This document shows, in pieces, positions 22,559 to 31,267 of a stretch of DNA of 55,879 bases. The notes under the pieces are model-generated. The model made no database searches. It worked only from the letters and a program-made list of their open reading frames with translations, and was not told the origin of the DNA. A program made the position numbers and the translations under genes. The first letter of the stretch is position 1; every line of letters begins with the position of its first letter. This DNA is from Pseudomonas sp. BGr12 (lineage in GTDB: Bacteria; Pseudomonadota; Gammaproteobacteria; Pseudomonadales; Pseudomonadaceae): assembly GCF_030272895.1 (NCBI RefSeq), contig NZ_JALRNF010000042.1:1-55879 (forward strand). Direction: 5' to 3'.

Positions 22559-24352
22559 ATGAGCCGATCCACCCGAACGAGCGAGACTGCAACCCCCACC
22601 CAGCGCCCCTCGGCCACCGCCCGCAAGCGTCGCGCTCGCAAGGAGGGTGATCTCCCAGGCAACACCGAGCAACAAGAGCTGATCGTCACGGCCAGCAACC
22701 AGACGATTGCGGGCAATCCGCTGGTCAGCGTGCGCGTGGCGGACCTGGCAAGTTCCGCCGGTTACCTGCTCAAGGCCGTGGGCAAGTCGCCGCTCAAGGC
22801 TGGCGCTCATCTGAGCGGCTATCTCAAAGAGTTGCGCGGTATCGTCGGTGGCAATTCCAGCATCGCCCCGGACCCGAAGGACAAGCGCTTCGCCGATCCG
22901 GCCTGGCAATCCAACGCCTTCCTGCGCGCGCTGCTGCAGAGCTACCTGGCGGGCCAGAGTGAACTGACCCGCTTTATCGAATCCACCGACCTTGCCCCGC
23001 TGGAAAAGAGCCGCGCGCGGTTCGTCGCAGCGCTCTTGGCCGACGCCATGGCACCGAGCAACTCGCCGCTGGCCAATCCGGCGGCGCTGCGCAAGCTGGT
23101 CGACACCGGTGGCATGAGCCTGGCCAGGGGCATGCGCCAGTTCGGCGAGGATATGCTGACCAACCGTGGGCTGCCGAAACAGGTCGACAGCACGCCGTTC
23201 AAGGTCGGGGAAAACATCGCCACGGCCAAGGGCCACGTAGTGTTTCGCAACGAGATGTTCGAGCTGCTGCAATTCGCGCCCACCACCGCAAATGTCTATA
23301 CCCGGCCCCTGGTGATGTCGCCGCCGCAGATCAACAAGTACTACGCCATCGACCTGTCGCCGGAAAAAAGCCTGATCAAGTGGATTCAGGACAGCGGCGT
23401 GAACCTCTTCATCATCAGTTGGCGCAACCCCACCCGCGAGCACCGCGACTGGGGCTTGTCCGAATACGCGCTGTGCCTCGACCAGGCGGTGGACGTGGCA
23501 CGCAAAATCACCGGCAGCCCCGATGTGAACATGTGGGGCTCCTGCTCGGGCGGCATCACCCTGGCGGCCTACCTGGGCTGGCTGGCGGCCCGTGGCGAAG
23601 GCCACAAGGTGGCCAACACCAGTTGGGCGGTGTGCGTGCTCGACATGCCTTCGGCGCTGGACGACACCACCCTGGGGCTGTTTACCACGCCGTCCGCCCT
23701 GCGCGCGGCCAAGGCCAGCTCCCGGCGCAAGGGCGTGCTGAGCGGGCAGGGCATGGCCCGCATGTTCGCCTGGATGCGGCCCAACGACCTGATCTGGAAC
23801 TACTGGGTCAACAACTACCTGCTGGGCAACAAGCCGCCGGCCTTCGATATCCTGGCCTGGAACAACGACACCACGCGACTGCCCGCCCAGCTGCACGCGG
23901 ACTACCTCGACCTGATCCAGCAGAACCCCTACAGCAACCCGGGCGCCCTGGAGATTGCCGGCGAGTCGATTGATATGACCCAGGTACAGGTGGGTGCCTA
24001 TGTGATTGGCGGCACCACCGACCACATCACCCCCTGGCAGGGCTGCTACGGTACTGCCCGGCTGTTTGGCGAGGACACCACCTACGTGCTGTCCAACGCC
24101 GGCCACCTGCAAAGCCTGGTCAACCCGCCGGGCAATCCCAAGTCGTTCTACTACGCGGCGCCTGCCGCCGCCGAAACCCCGCAAGACTGGCTGCAGAACG
24201 CCGGGGAGCGCCAGCAGGGCAGTTGGTGGCCGCATTGGCGTGAATGGATCGGGCAGCGCTCGGGCGACAGCCTGCCGGCGCCGAAGAAGTGCGGCTCGCG
24301 CAAGTACCCACCGCTGTGCCCCGCACCTGGTACCTATGTCATGGAACGTTGA
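22559..24352 (+). CDS. Class II poly(3-hydroxyalkanoate) synthase
   Basis: Protein of 597 residues that polymerises 3-hydroxyacyl-CoA into medium-chain PHA. The lipase-box-like motif GSCSGG carries the nucleophile C329; D488 (GGTTDHITPW) and H516 (SNAGHLQSLVNPPG) complete the triad. All are spaced as in PhaC1/PhaC2. It has an extra N-terminal stretch of about 35 residues rich in Thr, Arg and Lys (ARKRRARKE). It is not beside phaZ, phaD, phaF or phaI, so it is a separate copy outside the usual pha cluster. A clear terminator follows. A shorter or longer N-terminus is possible as the ribosome site is weak. Confidence 0.93.
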   Translation: MSRSTRTSETATPTQRPSATARKRRARKEGDLPGNTEQQELIVTASNQTIAGNPLVSVRVADLASSAGYLLKAVGKSPLKAGAHLSGYLKELRGIVGGNSSIAPDPKDKRFADPAWQSNAFLRALLQSYLAGQSELTRFIESTDLAPLEKSRARFVAALLADAMAPSNSPLANPAALRKLVDTGGMSLARGMRQFGEDMLTNRGLPKQVDSTPFKVGENIATAKGHVVFRNEMFELLQFAPTTANVYTRPLVMSPPQINKYYAIDLSPEKSLIKWIQDSGVNLFIISWRNPTREHRDWGLSEYALCLDQAVDVARKITGSPDVNMWGSCSGGITLAAYLGWLAARGEGHKVANTSWAVCVLDMPSALDDTTLGLFTTPSALRAAKASSRRKGVLSGQGMARMFAWMRPNDLIWNYWVNNYLLGNKPPAFDILAWNNDTTRLPAQLHADYLDLIQQNPYSNPGALEIAGESIDMTQVQVGAYVIGGTTDHITPWQGCYGTARLFGEDTTYVLSNAGHLQSLVNPPGNPKSFYYAAPAAAETPQDWLQNAGERQQGSWWPHWREWIGQRSGDSLPAPKKCGSRKYPPLCPAPGTYVMER

Positions 24353-24370
24353 GGCGCGCCTTTGTGCCTT

Positions 24371-24410
24371 GCGCTGAGCCCACGCCACCCGTGGGTTTCA
24401 GCGCTTTTTT
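24371..24410 (+). terminator. Intrinsic terminator of the PHA synthase gene
   Basis: GCGCTGA/TCAGCGC outer and CCCACG/CGTGGG inner stem segments form one long hairpin followed by six T residues, 18 bp past the stop codon. Confidence 0.85.
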
Positions 24411-24485
24411 GGTTTTTCACGGAATCCTGGGGTATGGTCCTTGGGTTGGGTTGGGTCGCTGGGGCTGTGAGCTTATCTATTTCAT

Positions 24486-24758
24486 GCAGCGACGCTGCCG
24501 GCCCCTTCCGCCTTTACGGCGGCCTACTTTTTTCTTGGAAAAAGTAGGCAAAACCGCTTGCTCCTGCATCCGGCCCTACGCTGCGCTCCGGGTCCCCTCG
24601 CTACACCCTTGCTCCCGCGGGGGCGCGCCGAAGGGCCGTCCCTGGCCCTACGGCGCTCGCCGGCCATCCATGGCCGTCGCCCCACTACGCAAGGGTTCCA
24701 CTCGGCCTCCTGAAGTCGCGATCTGCGGCGCCTGAAATGACGCACATGAAGCGCAAAA
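24486..24758. repeat. Dispersed Pseudomonas intergenic repeat
   Basis: This stretch opens with a C/G-rich lead and the hairpin CCTACTTTTT...AAAAAGTAGG (24522-24549), then reads through a block whose translation (VGKTACSCIRPYAALRVPSL and on) I recall from many unrelated loci in Pseudomonas genomes, usually as spurious short proteins. It lies in the 747-bp gap 24353-25099 and is followed directly by a REP. I regard it as a repeated non-coding element rather than a gene; the assignment rests on memory of similar sequence. Confidence 0.55.
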
Positions 24759-24782
24759 GTAGGAGCGGGCTTGCCCCGCGAT
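24759..24782. repeat. Single REP element
   Basis: A 24-bp copy identical to the right arm of the REP hairpin at 4091-4145, here unpaired and directly abutting the dispersed repeat. Confidence 0.85.
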
Positions 24783-24803
24783 GGCATAAGCCAGGCTGCG
24801 CCA

Positions 24804-24859
24804 ACTTCTGATTTCGAAGATGCGCCCGCGCAGGCGCCACCCGTAACGAAATGAGAAGT
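24804..24859. promoter_or_regulatory. Long dyad upstream of the alkylsulfatase gene
   Basis: ACTTCTGATTTCG (24804-24816) and CGAAATGAGAAGT (24847-24859) are inverted with 12 of 13 pairs matching and a 30-nt spacer. It lies about 240 bp upstream of the alkylsulfatase start and is a candidate activator or repressor site. The rest of the gap to 25099 shows only the AAGGAG ribosome site. Confidence 0.4.
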
Positions 24860-25099
24860 GAAACGCAGATTCTGGATCCAAGAAGTTGCATACCCAAGGT
24901 TCACTACTAGTCTCCTTCTAGCTAATGCCAGCGGCCACTTCATCCAGCAACGGCCGGACTGGACAACGTCTCCCACGTCATTACTGTCACCTGCAGGCAG
25001 ACCAGCCATGCCTGCAACTGGGATGGAAAACACGTCAGAACACATTACGCTGGCAGTTGCCTCGAAGGGTACGGCGCATCACGCAAGAAGGAGCTTTAC

Positions 25100-27121
25100 A
25101 TGAAGTCCATCGCTCGAACGTCGTCCCTCAAGGCAGAAAATGCATCAACTGGAATCTGGAAGCTCAGCACCTCGGTCCTGCTTGCAGCGGCAATCGCCAT
25201 GACCACCCACGCCTGGGCCGCCGAATCGCCCAAGCCCGCAACCGAAGCCACCAAGGCTGCCAACGACGCACTGCTCAAGGAACTGCCGTTCAACGACAAG
25301 ACCTCGTTCGAACTGGCGCACAAAGGCTTCATCGCGCCGCTGCCCTCCGAGCCGATCAAGGGCCCGAACGGCAACATGATCTGGGACCCGAACAAGTACG
25401 GGTTCATCAAGGAAGGCGAGACGGCACCGGCCAGCACCAACCCCAGCCTGTGGCGGCAATCGCAGCTGATCAATATTTCCGGGCTGTTCGAAGTCACCGA
25501 CGGCATTTACCAGGTGCGTAACTACGACCTGTCGAACATGACCATCGTCGAAGGCAAGGAAGGCATCACCATCTTCGACCCGCTGATCTCCAGTGAAACC
25601 GCCAAGGCGGCGCTGGACCTCTACTTCAAGCACCGCCCGAAAAAACCGGTGGTGGCGGTGATCTACACCCACAGCCACGTCGACCACTACGGCGGTGTGC
25701 GCGGCGTGGTGGACGAGAAGGACGTCAAGGCCGGCAAGGTCAAGATCTACGCACCCAAGGGCTTCCTCGAGCATGCAGTGGCCGAAAACGTGATGGCCGG
25801 TACCGCGATGAGCCGGCGCGCCAGCTACATGTACGGCAACCTGCTGCCGCCGAACGAGACCGGCCAGCTGGGTGCAGGCCTGGGTACCACCACTTCCGCC
25901 GGTACCGTGACCCTGATCCCGCCGACCGACATCATCGAGAAGACCGGCGAGAAGCATGTGATCGACGGCCTTACCTACGAGTTCCTCTATGCGCCGGGCA
26001 GCGAGGCGCCGGCCGAGATGCTCTATTACATCAAGGAGAAAAAGGCCCTGAACACGGCCGAAGACTCCACCCACACCCTGCACAACACCTACTCGCTGCG
26101 GGGCGCGAAAATCCGCGAGCCGCTGCCGTGGTCCAAGTACCTCAACGAAGCGCTGAAGATGTGGGGCGACGACGTACAGGTGATGTACGCCATGCACCAC
26201 TGGCCGGTCTGGGGTAACAAGGAGGTCAAGGATCAGCTGTCGTCGCAGCGCGACATGTACCGCTACATCAACGACGAAACCCTGCGCCTGGCCAACAAGG
26301 GCTACACCATGACCGAGATCGCCGAGCAGGTGAAACTGCCGCCGTCGATCGCCAACCGCTTCTCCAACCGCGGCTACTACGGCTCGTTGAACCACAACGT
26401 CAAGGCGACCTACGTGCTGCACCTGGGCTGGTTCATCGGCAACCCCGCGACCTTGTGGGAGCTGCCGCCAGAGGAGGAGGCCAAGCGCTATGTCGACATG
26501 ATGGGCGGCGCCGACGCCGTGCTGAAAAAGGCCAAGGAGTACTACGACAAGGGCGACTTCCGCTGGGTGGCCGAGGTGGTCAACCATGTGGTCTTCGCCG
26601 ACCCGAACAACCAGGCGGCGAAGAACATGCAGGCCGACGCCCTGGAGCAATTGGGCTACCAGGCCGAGAGCGGTCCGTGGCGCAACTTCTACCTGACCGG
26701 CGCCCAGGAGCTGCGCAACGGCGTTCAGAAACTGCCAACCCCCGATACCGCCAGCCCCGACACCGTCAAGGCGATGGACCTGGACCTGTTCTTCGACTAC
26801 CTGGCCATGCGCCTGAAAGGGCCTGAGGTGGCTGACAAGCACATCACCCTGAACCTGGACTTCACCGACCTCAAGCAGAAGTACACGCTGGAAATGGTCA
26901 ACGGTGTACTCAACCACACCGAAGGCGTGCAAGCGAAGGACGCAGACGCGACCATCACCTTGACCCGCGACACCCTGAACAACCTGATGCTCAAGCAGAC
27001 CACGCTCAAGGATGCGACCGGCAAGGGCGATCTGAAGGTAGAGGGCAACGAGGGCAAACTTGAGGAGTTGATGAGCTACATGGACAACTTCGACTTCTGG
27101 TTCAACATCGTCACCCCTTGA
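25100..27121 (+). CDS. Alkyl/aryl-sulfatase, SdsA1-like
   Basis: Protein of 673 residues with a signal peptide (LLAAAIAMTTHAWAA), acting outside the cytoplasm. Residues about 120-400 form a metallo-beta-lactamase domain with the zinc motif H191-S-H193-V-D195-H196. The middle is the alkylsulfatase dimerisation domain and the end is an SCP2-like domain (ITLNLDFTDLKQKYTLEMVNG). The order and length match SdsA1, which cleaves primary alkyl sulfates such as dodecyl sulfate to alcohol and sulfate. AAGGAG precedes the ATG. No LysR-type sdsB regulator is adjacent. Released fatty alcohols would need oxidation elsewhere. Confidence 0.94.
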   Translation: MKSIARTSSLKAENASTGIWKLSTSVLLAAAIAMTTHAWAAESPKPATEATKAANDALLKELPFNDKTSFELAHKGFIAPLPSEPIKGPNGNMIWDPNKYGFIKEGETAPASTNPSLWRQSQLINISGLFEVTDGIYQVRNYDLSNMTIVEGKEGITIFDPLISSETAKAALDLYFKHRPKKPVVAVIYTHSHVDHYGGVRGVVDEKDVKAGKVKIYAPKGFLEHAVAENVMAGTAMSRRASYMYGNLLPPNETGQLGAGLGTTTSAGTVTLIPPTDIIEKTGEKHVIDGLTYEFLYAPGSEAPAEMLYYIKEKKALNTAEDSTHTLHNTYSLRGAKIREPLPWSKYLNEALKMWGDDVQVMYAMHHWPVWGNKEVKDQLSSQRDMYRYINDETLRLANKGYTMTEIAEQVKLPPSIANRFSNRGYYGSLNHNVKATYVLHLGWFIGNPATLWELPPEEEAKRYVDMMGGADAVLKKAKEYYDKGDFRWVAEVVNHVVFADPNNQAAKNMQADALEQLGYQAESGPWRNFYLTGAQELRNGVQKLPTPDTASPDTVKAMDLDLFFDYLAMRLKGPEVADKHITLNLDFTDLKQKYTLEMVNGVLNHTEGVQAKDADATITLTRDTLNNLMLKQTTLKDATGKGDLKVEGNEGKLEELMSYMDNFDFWFNIVTP

Positions 27122-27128
27122 TGCATCA

Positions 27129-27162
27129 AGGCAAGCCACGGGTGAATGCCGGTGGCTTGCCT
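27129..27162. terminator. Hairpin between convergent genes
   Basis: AGGCAAGCCAC and GTGGCTTGCCT are perfect 11-bp arms with a 12-nt loop in the 63-bp gap between the alkylsulfatase and sterol-desaturase genes. No long T-run follows, but position and stability suggest bidirectional termination. Confidence 0.6.
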
Positions 27163-27184
27163 CGTGTCGTTCCTCTGCGTAAAG

Positions 27185-28222
27185 CTATGGATAGGGCGCT
27201 TCGGACGCTCCGAGCACAGCCTTGCGATGGCGTTTCTTCAGAAGCTTACGGGCTGTTTCGATAAAGGGCGTGACGATCAAGCTATAGACCGTCAGGTAAC
27301 GCTGGTGGTCTTGTTCTCCGGTGCCGAAGCGGATGTTCTCAGGCTTTGAAGTGGTGACATAGAGCGTGCCGAACATCCAGTCCCAGAGGGACAGGTTGGT
27401 GCCGAAGTTGCGGTTGAAATGGCGCGGCGCGTCACTGTGATGGATCTGGTGCTGGGCCGGACTGTTCACTATATGTTCGAGCTGTGGGCCGAACGACAGC
27501 CAGACATGGCTATGGCGCAGGTTGGCCGCCAGGCTGTTGAAGATGAACACCAGGTAAGTCACGCCGAACAGGGTATAGCGGCTGATCTCGCCGCCGCAGG
27601 CGTACCAGAAGCAACCGGCATAGAGGCCGATGCACATGCTGGTGCTCAGTTTCTCGACGATCTTCTCCACGAAATGCACCCGGCTCGCCGTCAGCGGGAC
27701 CAGCACCGGCGCCGAATGATGGACCTTGTGAAAGGCCCAGAGCCAGCGGCAGTGAAAGGCCCGGTGCGCCCAGTAATGGATGAAGTCCTTGAGCAGGAAC
27801 ACCCCCAGCCCGTAGAGCAGGGACAGCGCGAGGTTCTCGCCCAGGCGCGGGCGCGCGCCCCAGAGGTTGCTGAAAAAGGCCAGGTAATCGCCGGAGCTCA
27901 GGATGTAGGGGTCGACCAGATGAACGATGGGCAGCACCAGCGCGACCTTGAGGATGGCGCGCACGAAGTAGTAGCGGTAATCCAGCAGCGCCGAGGGATG
28001 CAGATGTACCCGGCTGCCGCCAACGAATTGCCAGAACGAATGGGCGTCGCTGAGGCCGCGCTGCTTTCTGAAGCGGAACAGGCCATAGGCGACGCCATAG
28101 GAGATGCAAAGGAACAAGACCCCGAAACGGCCGTTCACATTGAAAATACCGAGAAACTGCTCGGTGACGGGGGTGATCACCCACTCGGTCAGGTATTGAT
28201 GGACAAGCGACAGGGCATCCAC
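27185..28222 (-). CDS. Sterol desaturase / fatty acid hydroxylase family membrane protein
   Basis: Protein of 345 residues with several membrane helices and the di-iron His clusters of the family: HYWAHR, then HKVHH, then RHSH, then HQIHH. Such enzymes use a di-iron centre and oxygen to hydroxylate or desaturate lipids. The substrate in bacteria is usually unknown. The only upstream start is a GTG with no clear ribosome site, so the N-terminus is uncertain. It converges on the alkylsulfatase gene. A link between the two through fatty alcohol or lipid chemistry is speculative. Confidence 0.88.
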   Translation of the reverse strand: MDALSLVHQYLTEWVITPVTEQFLGIFNVNGRFGVLFLCISYGVAYGLFRFRKQRGLSDAHSFWQFVGGSRVHLHPSALLDYRYYFVRAILKVALVLPIVHLVDPYILSSGDYLAFFSNLWGARPRLGENLALSLLYGLGVFLLKDFIHYWAHRAFHCRWLWAFHKVHHSAPVLVPLTASRVHFVEKIVEKLSTSMCIGLYAGCFWYACGGEISRYTLFGVTYLVFIFNSLAANLRHSHVWLSFGPQLEHIVNSPAQHQIHHSDAPRHFNRNFGTNLSLWDWMFGTLYVTTSKPENIRFGTGEQDHQRYLTVYSLIVTPFIETARKLLKKRHRKAVLGASEAPYP

Positions 28223-28369
28223 GAAATGACAGCCACGGCCAAAGGGATGGCATTGTAAATCAGTTAGATTTACTCAAGGGGTTTTATACGTGGCATCGAC
28301 CATCAAGAACACTGCGAAGCGTGCGATCAATTGCAGAGCGGTCGCAATCCAGACAACACACGCCATACC

Positions 28370-28395
28370 GGTGCCTGTGGGAGGATATGATTTTC
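28370..28395. promoter_or_regulatory. Degenerate G/C-tract operator upstream of DUF3147 copy 2
   Basis: CCTGTGGGAGGATATGAT keeps the right half of the operator at 9627-9650 (CCTGGGGGGATATGAT) but the left C tract is lost. It lies about 50-75 bp upstream of the second DUF3147 start, the same place as in copy 1. Confidence 0.4.
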
Positions 28396-28443
28396 GACGT
28401 CTTCGAAGTAAATAACCGCCTCAACTTTCGATCGGGAGGTGAT

Positions 28444-28794
28444 ATGGCCTGGATCATCACCAAGTACTTCCTCACCGCTGGAATCGTGGTTCTGGTGTCC
28501 GAGCTGGCTAAACGCAGCGACAAGTTGGGCGGTCTGGTGGCGGCGCTTCCGCTGGTCACTGTACTGACTCTGATCTGGCTCTACGCCGAACATCAGAGCC
28601 AGGAAAAGATTGCGAACCATGCGTGGTACACATTCTGGTACGTAGTGCCGACACTTCCCATGTTCCTGGCGTTTCCGCTGCTGCTTCCCCGGCTAGGGTT
28701 CTGGCCGACTTTGATCGGCTGCATCCTCATTACGATGGTGAGTTTCGGGCTGTTCGCCCTGTTCGTGCGGCGATTCGGTATTGAGTTGCTTTGA
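28444..28794 (+). CDS. DUF3147 family membrane protein, copy 2
   Basis: Protein of 116 residues with four hydrophobic helices, identical to the protein at 9702 except for six conservative changes near residues 9, 17, 48, 91, 98 and 99. GGGAGG precedes the ATG. Here the metal-repressor gene that follows copy 1 is absent; only a decayed copy of its operator region remains at 28807-28842. The next genes are chromate and Ni/Co resistance genes, so this copy has been placed in another metal-resistance setting. Confidence 0.88.
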   Translation: MAWIITKYFLTAGIVVLVSELAKRSDKLGGLVAALPLVTVLTLIWLYAEHQSQEKIANHAWYTFWYVVPTLPMFLAFPLLLPRLGFWPTLIGCILITMVSFGLFALFVRRFGIELL

Positions 28795-28806
28795 GTAAAC
28801 GCGATC

Positions 28807-28842
28807 GCATGAGGGGTACCCCTGCGAGGGGATTGTTGCCCC
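28807..28842. other. Relic of the repressor-gene operator
   Basis: GCATGAGG followed by CCCCTGCGAGGGGATTG...GCCCC aligns with the sequence between DUF3147 copy 1 and its repressor gene (16 of 23 positions in the G/C-tract part, plus the leading 8 bases). No repressor frame follows. It suggests a larger duplication that later lost the regulator. Confidence 0.5.
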
Positions 28843-28937
28843 TTGTAGCGGGCGATCAGCCTGTTTCATTGCACACCTCCTGCACGAAGCGATAGATCAT
28901 GGCTGAGCCGACCAGTCGGACTGGCCGGCAGCGGCTG

Positions 28938-30302
28938 TCAACCGCGCAGCAAATGTACCGCCAGGCCCGCCAGGGCGCAGGTCAGCAGCACCTGGATGAC
29001 GCCGCGCTTGAAGCGGAACAGGGCCACCGCCGCCGTGATGGCGATCAGCGCCGACGGCCAATCGAAGGCACCACTGAAGCCGTTCGGCCAGAGCACGTGA
29101 TAGCCGAAGAACAGCGCCAGGTTGAGGATCACACCCACGACGGCAGCGGTGATACCGGTCAGTGGCGCGGTGAATTTCAGTTCGTTGTGCGTCGACTCCA
29201 CCAGCGGGCCGCCGGCGAGGATGAACAGGAAGGACGGCAGGAAGGTGAACCAGGTGACCAGGGTCGCGGCCATCGCCCCGGCGAGGAAGGGGTGCTCGGC
29301 GCCAACTATCGGCTGGACGTAGCCACCGACGAAACCCACGAACGCCACCACCATGATCAACGGCCCCGGCGTGGTTTCGCCCAAGGCCAGGCCATCAATC
29401 ATCTGAGAGGGGGACAGCCAGCCATAGTGGCCGACCGCCCCTTGATAGACATAGGGCAGCACCGCATAGGCGCCGCCGAAGGTAAGCAAGGCTGCCTTGG
29501 TGAAGAACCAGCCCATCTGCGTCAGTGTTCCGTGCCAACCGAACGAGGCGGTCAGCAGCCCCATAGGCAGCATCCAGAGGGCGGCCCCGATCACGACCAG
29601 GCGCAGCAAATGCCGCCAACGAAAGCGCGCATGTTCGGGAGTCGGGGTGTCGTCGTCGATCAGCGCCGGGCCGTAGCTGGCCTTCGCTGCCCCATGTCCA
29701 CCGCCGATGACAAACGTGTTCGGCAGTAGCCGTCCGCCGATATAGCCCACGATGGCGGCCACCAGCACGATGATCGGGAACGGCACGTTGAGCGCGAAGA
29801 TGGCAACGAAGGAGGCCGCGGCCATGGCCCATAGCCAGGCATTCTTCAGGGCCCGTGAGCCGATCCGGTGGGCCGCATGAATGACGATGGCGGTCACGGC
29901 AGGCTTGATGCCGTAGAAAATGCCAGCCACTACCGGCACTTCGCCAAAGGCGACGTAGATCCATGACAGGCCGATCAGGATGAAGAGTGACGGCAGTACG
30001 AACAGGGCGCCGGCGATCACGCCGCCCCAGGTGCGATGCATCAGCCAGCCGATGTAGGTGGCGAGCTGCTGAGCTTCCGGCCCCGGTAGCAACATGCAGT
30101 AGTTCAGGGCATGGAGGAACCGCCGTTCGCTGATCCAGCGCCGGCGCTCGACCAACTCCTGATGCATGATCGAAATCTGTCCCGCCGGGCCACCGAAACT
30201 GATGAATCCCAGCTTCAGCCAGAACAGGAACGCCTCGAACAGGCCGATGGGCGCTCTAGCGCAGGCAACCTTCTCGGTGGCATGTACAGTGGATTCAGTC
30301 AT
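28938..30302 (-). CDS. chrA: Chromate efflux transporter ChrA
   Basis: Protein of 454 residues made of two homologous CHR halves with about 10-12 membrane helices. The first half carries FGGPAGQISIMHQELVERRRW and LLPGPEAQQLA, the second LTFGGAYAVLPYVYQ and LGETTPGPLIM, the family's signature stretches. It exports chromate from the cytoplasm. The start overlaps the chrB stop by 8 bases, so expression is coupled to ChrB. Confidence 0.96.
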   Translation of the reverse strand: MTESTVHATEKVACARAPIGLFEAFLFWLKLGFISFGGPAGQISIMHQELVERRRWISERRFLHALNYCMLLPGPEAQQLATYIGWLMHRTWGGVIAGALFVLPSLFILIGLSWIYVAFGEVPVVAGIFYGIKPAVTAIVIHAAHRIGSRALKNAWLWAMAAASFVAIFALNVPFPIIVLVAAIVGYIGGRLLPNTFVIGGGHGAAKASYGPALIDDDTPTPEHARFRWRHLLRLVVIGAALWMLPMGLLTASFGWHGTLTQMGWFFTKAALLTFGGAYAVLPYVYQGAVGHYGWLSPSQMIDGLALGETTPGPLIMVVAFVGFVGGYVQPIVGAEHPFLAGAMAATLVTWFTFLPSFLFILAGGPLVESTHNELKFTAPLTGITAAVVGVILNLALFFGYHVLWPNGFSGAFDWPSALIAITAAVALFRFKRGVIQVLLTCALAGLAVHLLRG

Positions 30303-31236
30303 TGTTTTGCTCGTCGTTTGCGAAGGCGATCAGCAGGCCATTGAAGATGCTGCTGGCGGCCTGAAGAAGCTGGTCGTCATCCGGCATGCTTTCCCGCAGC
30401 CCGGCCAGGACGCGTTCGATACCCGATGCCTCGGTAGGCTGGCTGCCACCGACGTCCAGGTAGTGCACGACGGCGGCGATGCGATTCAGGGCAGGGCTTT
30501 GGAGCTGGAAACTGGCCAGCAGGGTCTCGAAGGTGACGCGCTGTCCGACATGGCTGAAGGTGGCGCCGTCGAAGTCGAAGCCCAGTGCATCGGGTGGACA
30601 GTCGTGCGGGGAGTCCAGCCAGAGGAAGTGCGCCGTCGGGTCGATGAAGCGACGGATCAGCCAGGCACTGGCAAGGCGGTCGATCCACGGCCGTTTACGC
30701 GTCGCCCAGCGCCGCCCCTGGAAATCCCCCTGGACAAGTGCTGCGATGGGCTCCCCATGGCTGGCGGGTTCGTCCGAGGAGAGCGCACGGCTGATGGCCG
30801 TTTCCAGCACCTGGAGTGCCGAGTCGGTCTGCTGTTTCTGTGCGTTGGGGAAAAAGTCGATGGCGGTAATCTGGGCGAACGCCTTGCGCAACTTGCGGAC
30901 TTGCCGTGCAGTTTGCAGGGCGTTCCCGCCAGTCAGCTGACCGAGGCAAACGGCGATATCGTCCCGTAGCTTGGCGTACTCCCCGCTACGGTCGAACAGC
31001 GCAATGAACCGCTCGCCGGGCTCGTTGATCGAGAACAGGTAGGCCGTGCCATTGATGGCAAGCACCTCTCGCTCGATCTCTTCGAGGGCTTCCAGACCAG
31101 CGACATGCTCGGGCAGCAGATAGACACCGTCGCGCAGAACCGCTGCCCCACAGGCTTTGAGTGCCCGCCAGGCGCGCATGCGCTCGGTCGAGTTTGCCGT
31201 GGGAAGGCCAAGCACCAGTAGATGCCATATAAACAT
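30295..31236 (-). CDS. chrB: Chromate resistance regulator ChrB
   Basis: Protein of 313 residues with the ChrB N-terminal domain (WHLLVLGLPTANSTERMRAWRALKACGAAVLRDGVYLLP) and the ChrB C-terminal domain (ATRKRPWIDRLASAWLIRRFIDP). It is the chromate-responsive regulator of chrA, with which it overlaps. A 7-bp inverted repeat straddles its start codon (31235-31267), followed by an AT-rich stretch that should hold the promoter. The MFS gene lies divergent. Confidence 0.95.
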   Translation of the reverse strand: MFIWHLLVLGLPTANSTERMRAWRALKACGAAVLRDGVYLLPEHVAGLEALEEIEREVLAINGTAYLFSINEPGERFIALFDRSGEYAKLRDDIAVCLGQLTGGNALQTARQVRKLRKAFAQITAIDFFPNAQKQQTDSALQVLETAISRALSSDEPASHGEPIAALVQGDFQGRRWATRKRPWIDRLASAWLIRRFIDPTAHFLWLDSPHDCPPDALGFDFDGATFSHVGQRVTFETLLASFQLQSPALNRIAAVVHYLDVGGSQPTEASGIERVLAGLRESMPDDDQLLQAASSIFNGLLIAFANDEQNND

Positions 31237-31267
31237 GTAGAGTACTCAACGTATTATGTTTCTACAT
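31235..31267. promoter_or_regulatory. Inverted repeat at the chrB start
   Basis: ATGTAGA and TCTACAT are perfect 7-bp arms separated by 19 nt; the left arm includes the chrB start codon. It is a candidate ChrB operator in the 101-bp gap to the divergent MFS gene. Confidence 0.5.

Noticed and set aside
22445..24388. 647-codon open frame antisense to the PHA synthase gene
   Set aside because: The opposite frame encodes a full, motif-perfect PHA synthase; the antisense product matches no family and has shadow composition.
24244..24735. Open frame running from the end of the PHA synthase gene into the dispersed repeat
   Set aside because: It has no ribosome site, starts inside another gene and crosses its terminator; its translation matches the repeat rather than a protein.
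25049..25066. TGGCAG-TTGCC resembling a sigma-54 promoter before the alkylsulfatase gene
   Set aside because: The spacing between GG and GC elements is wrong; there is no N5 gap as in the site at 37361.
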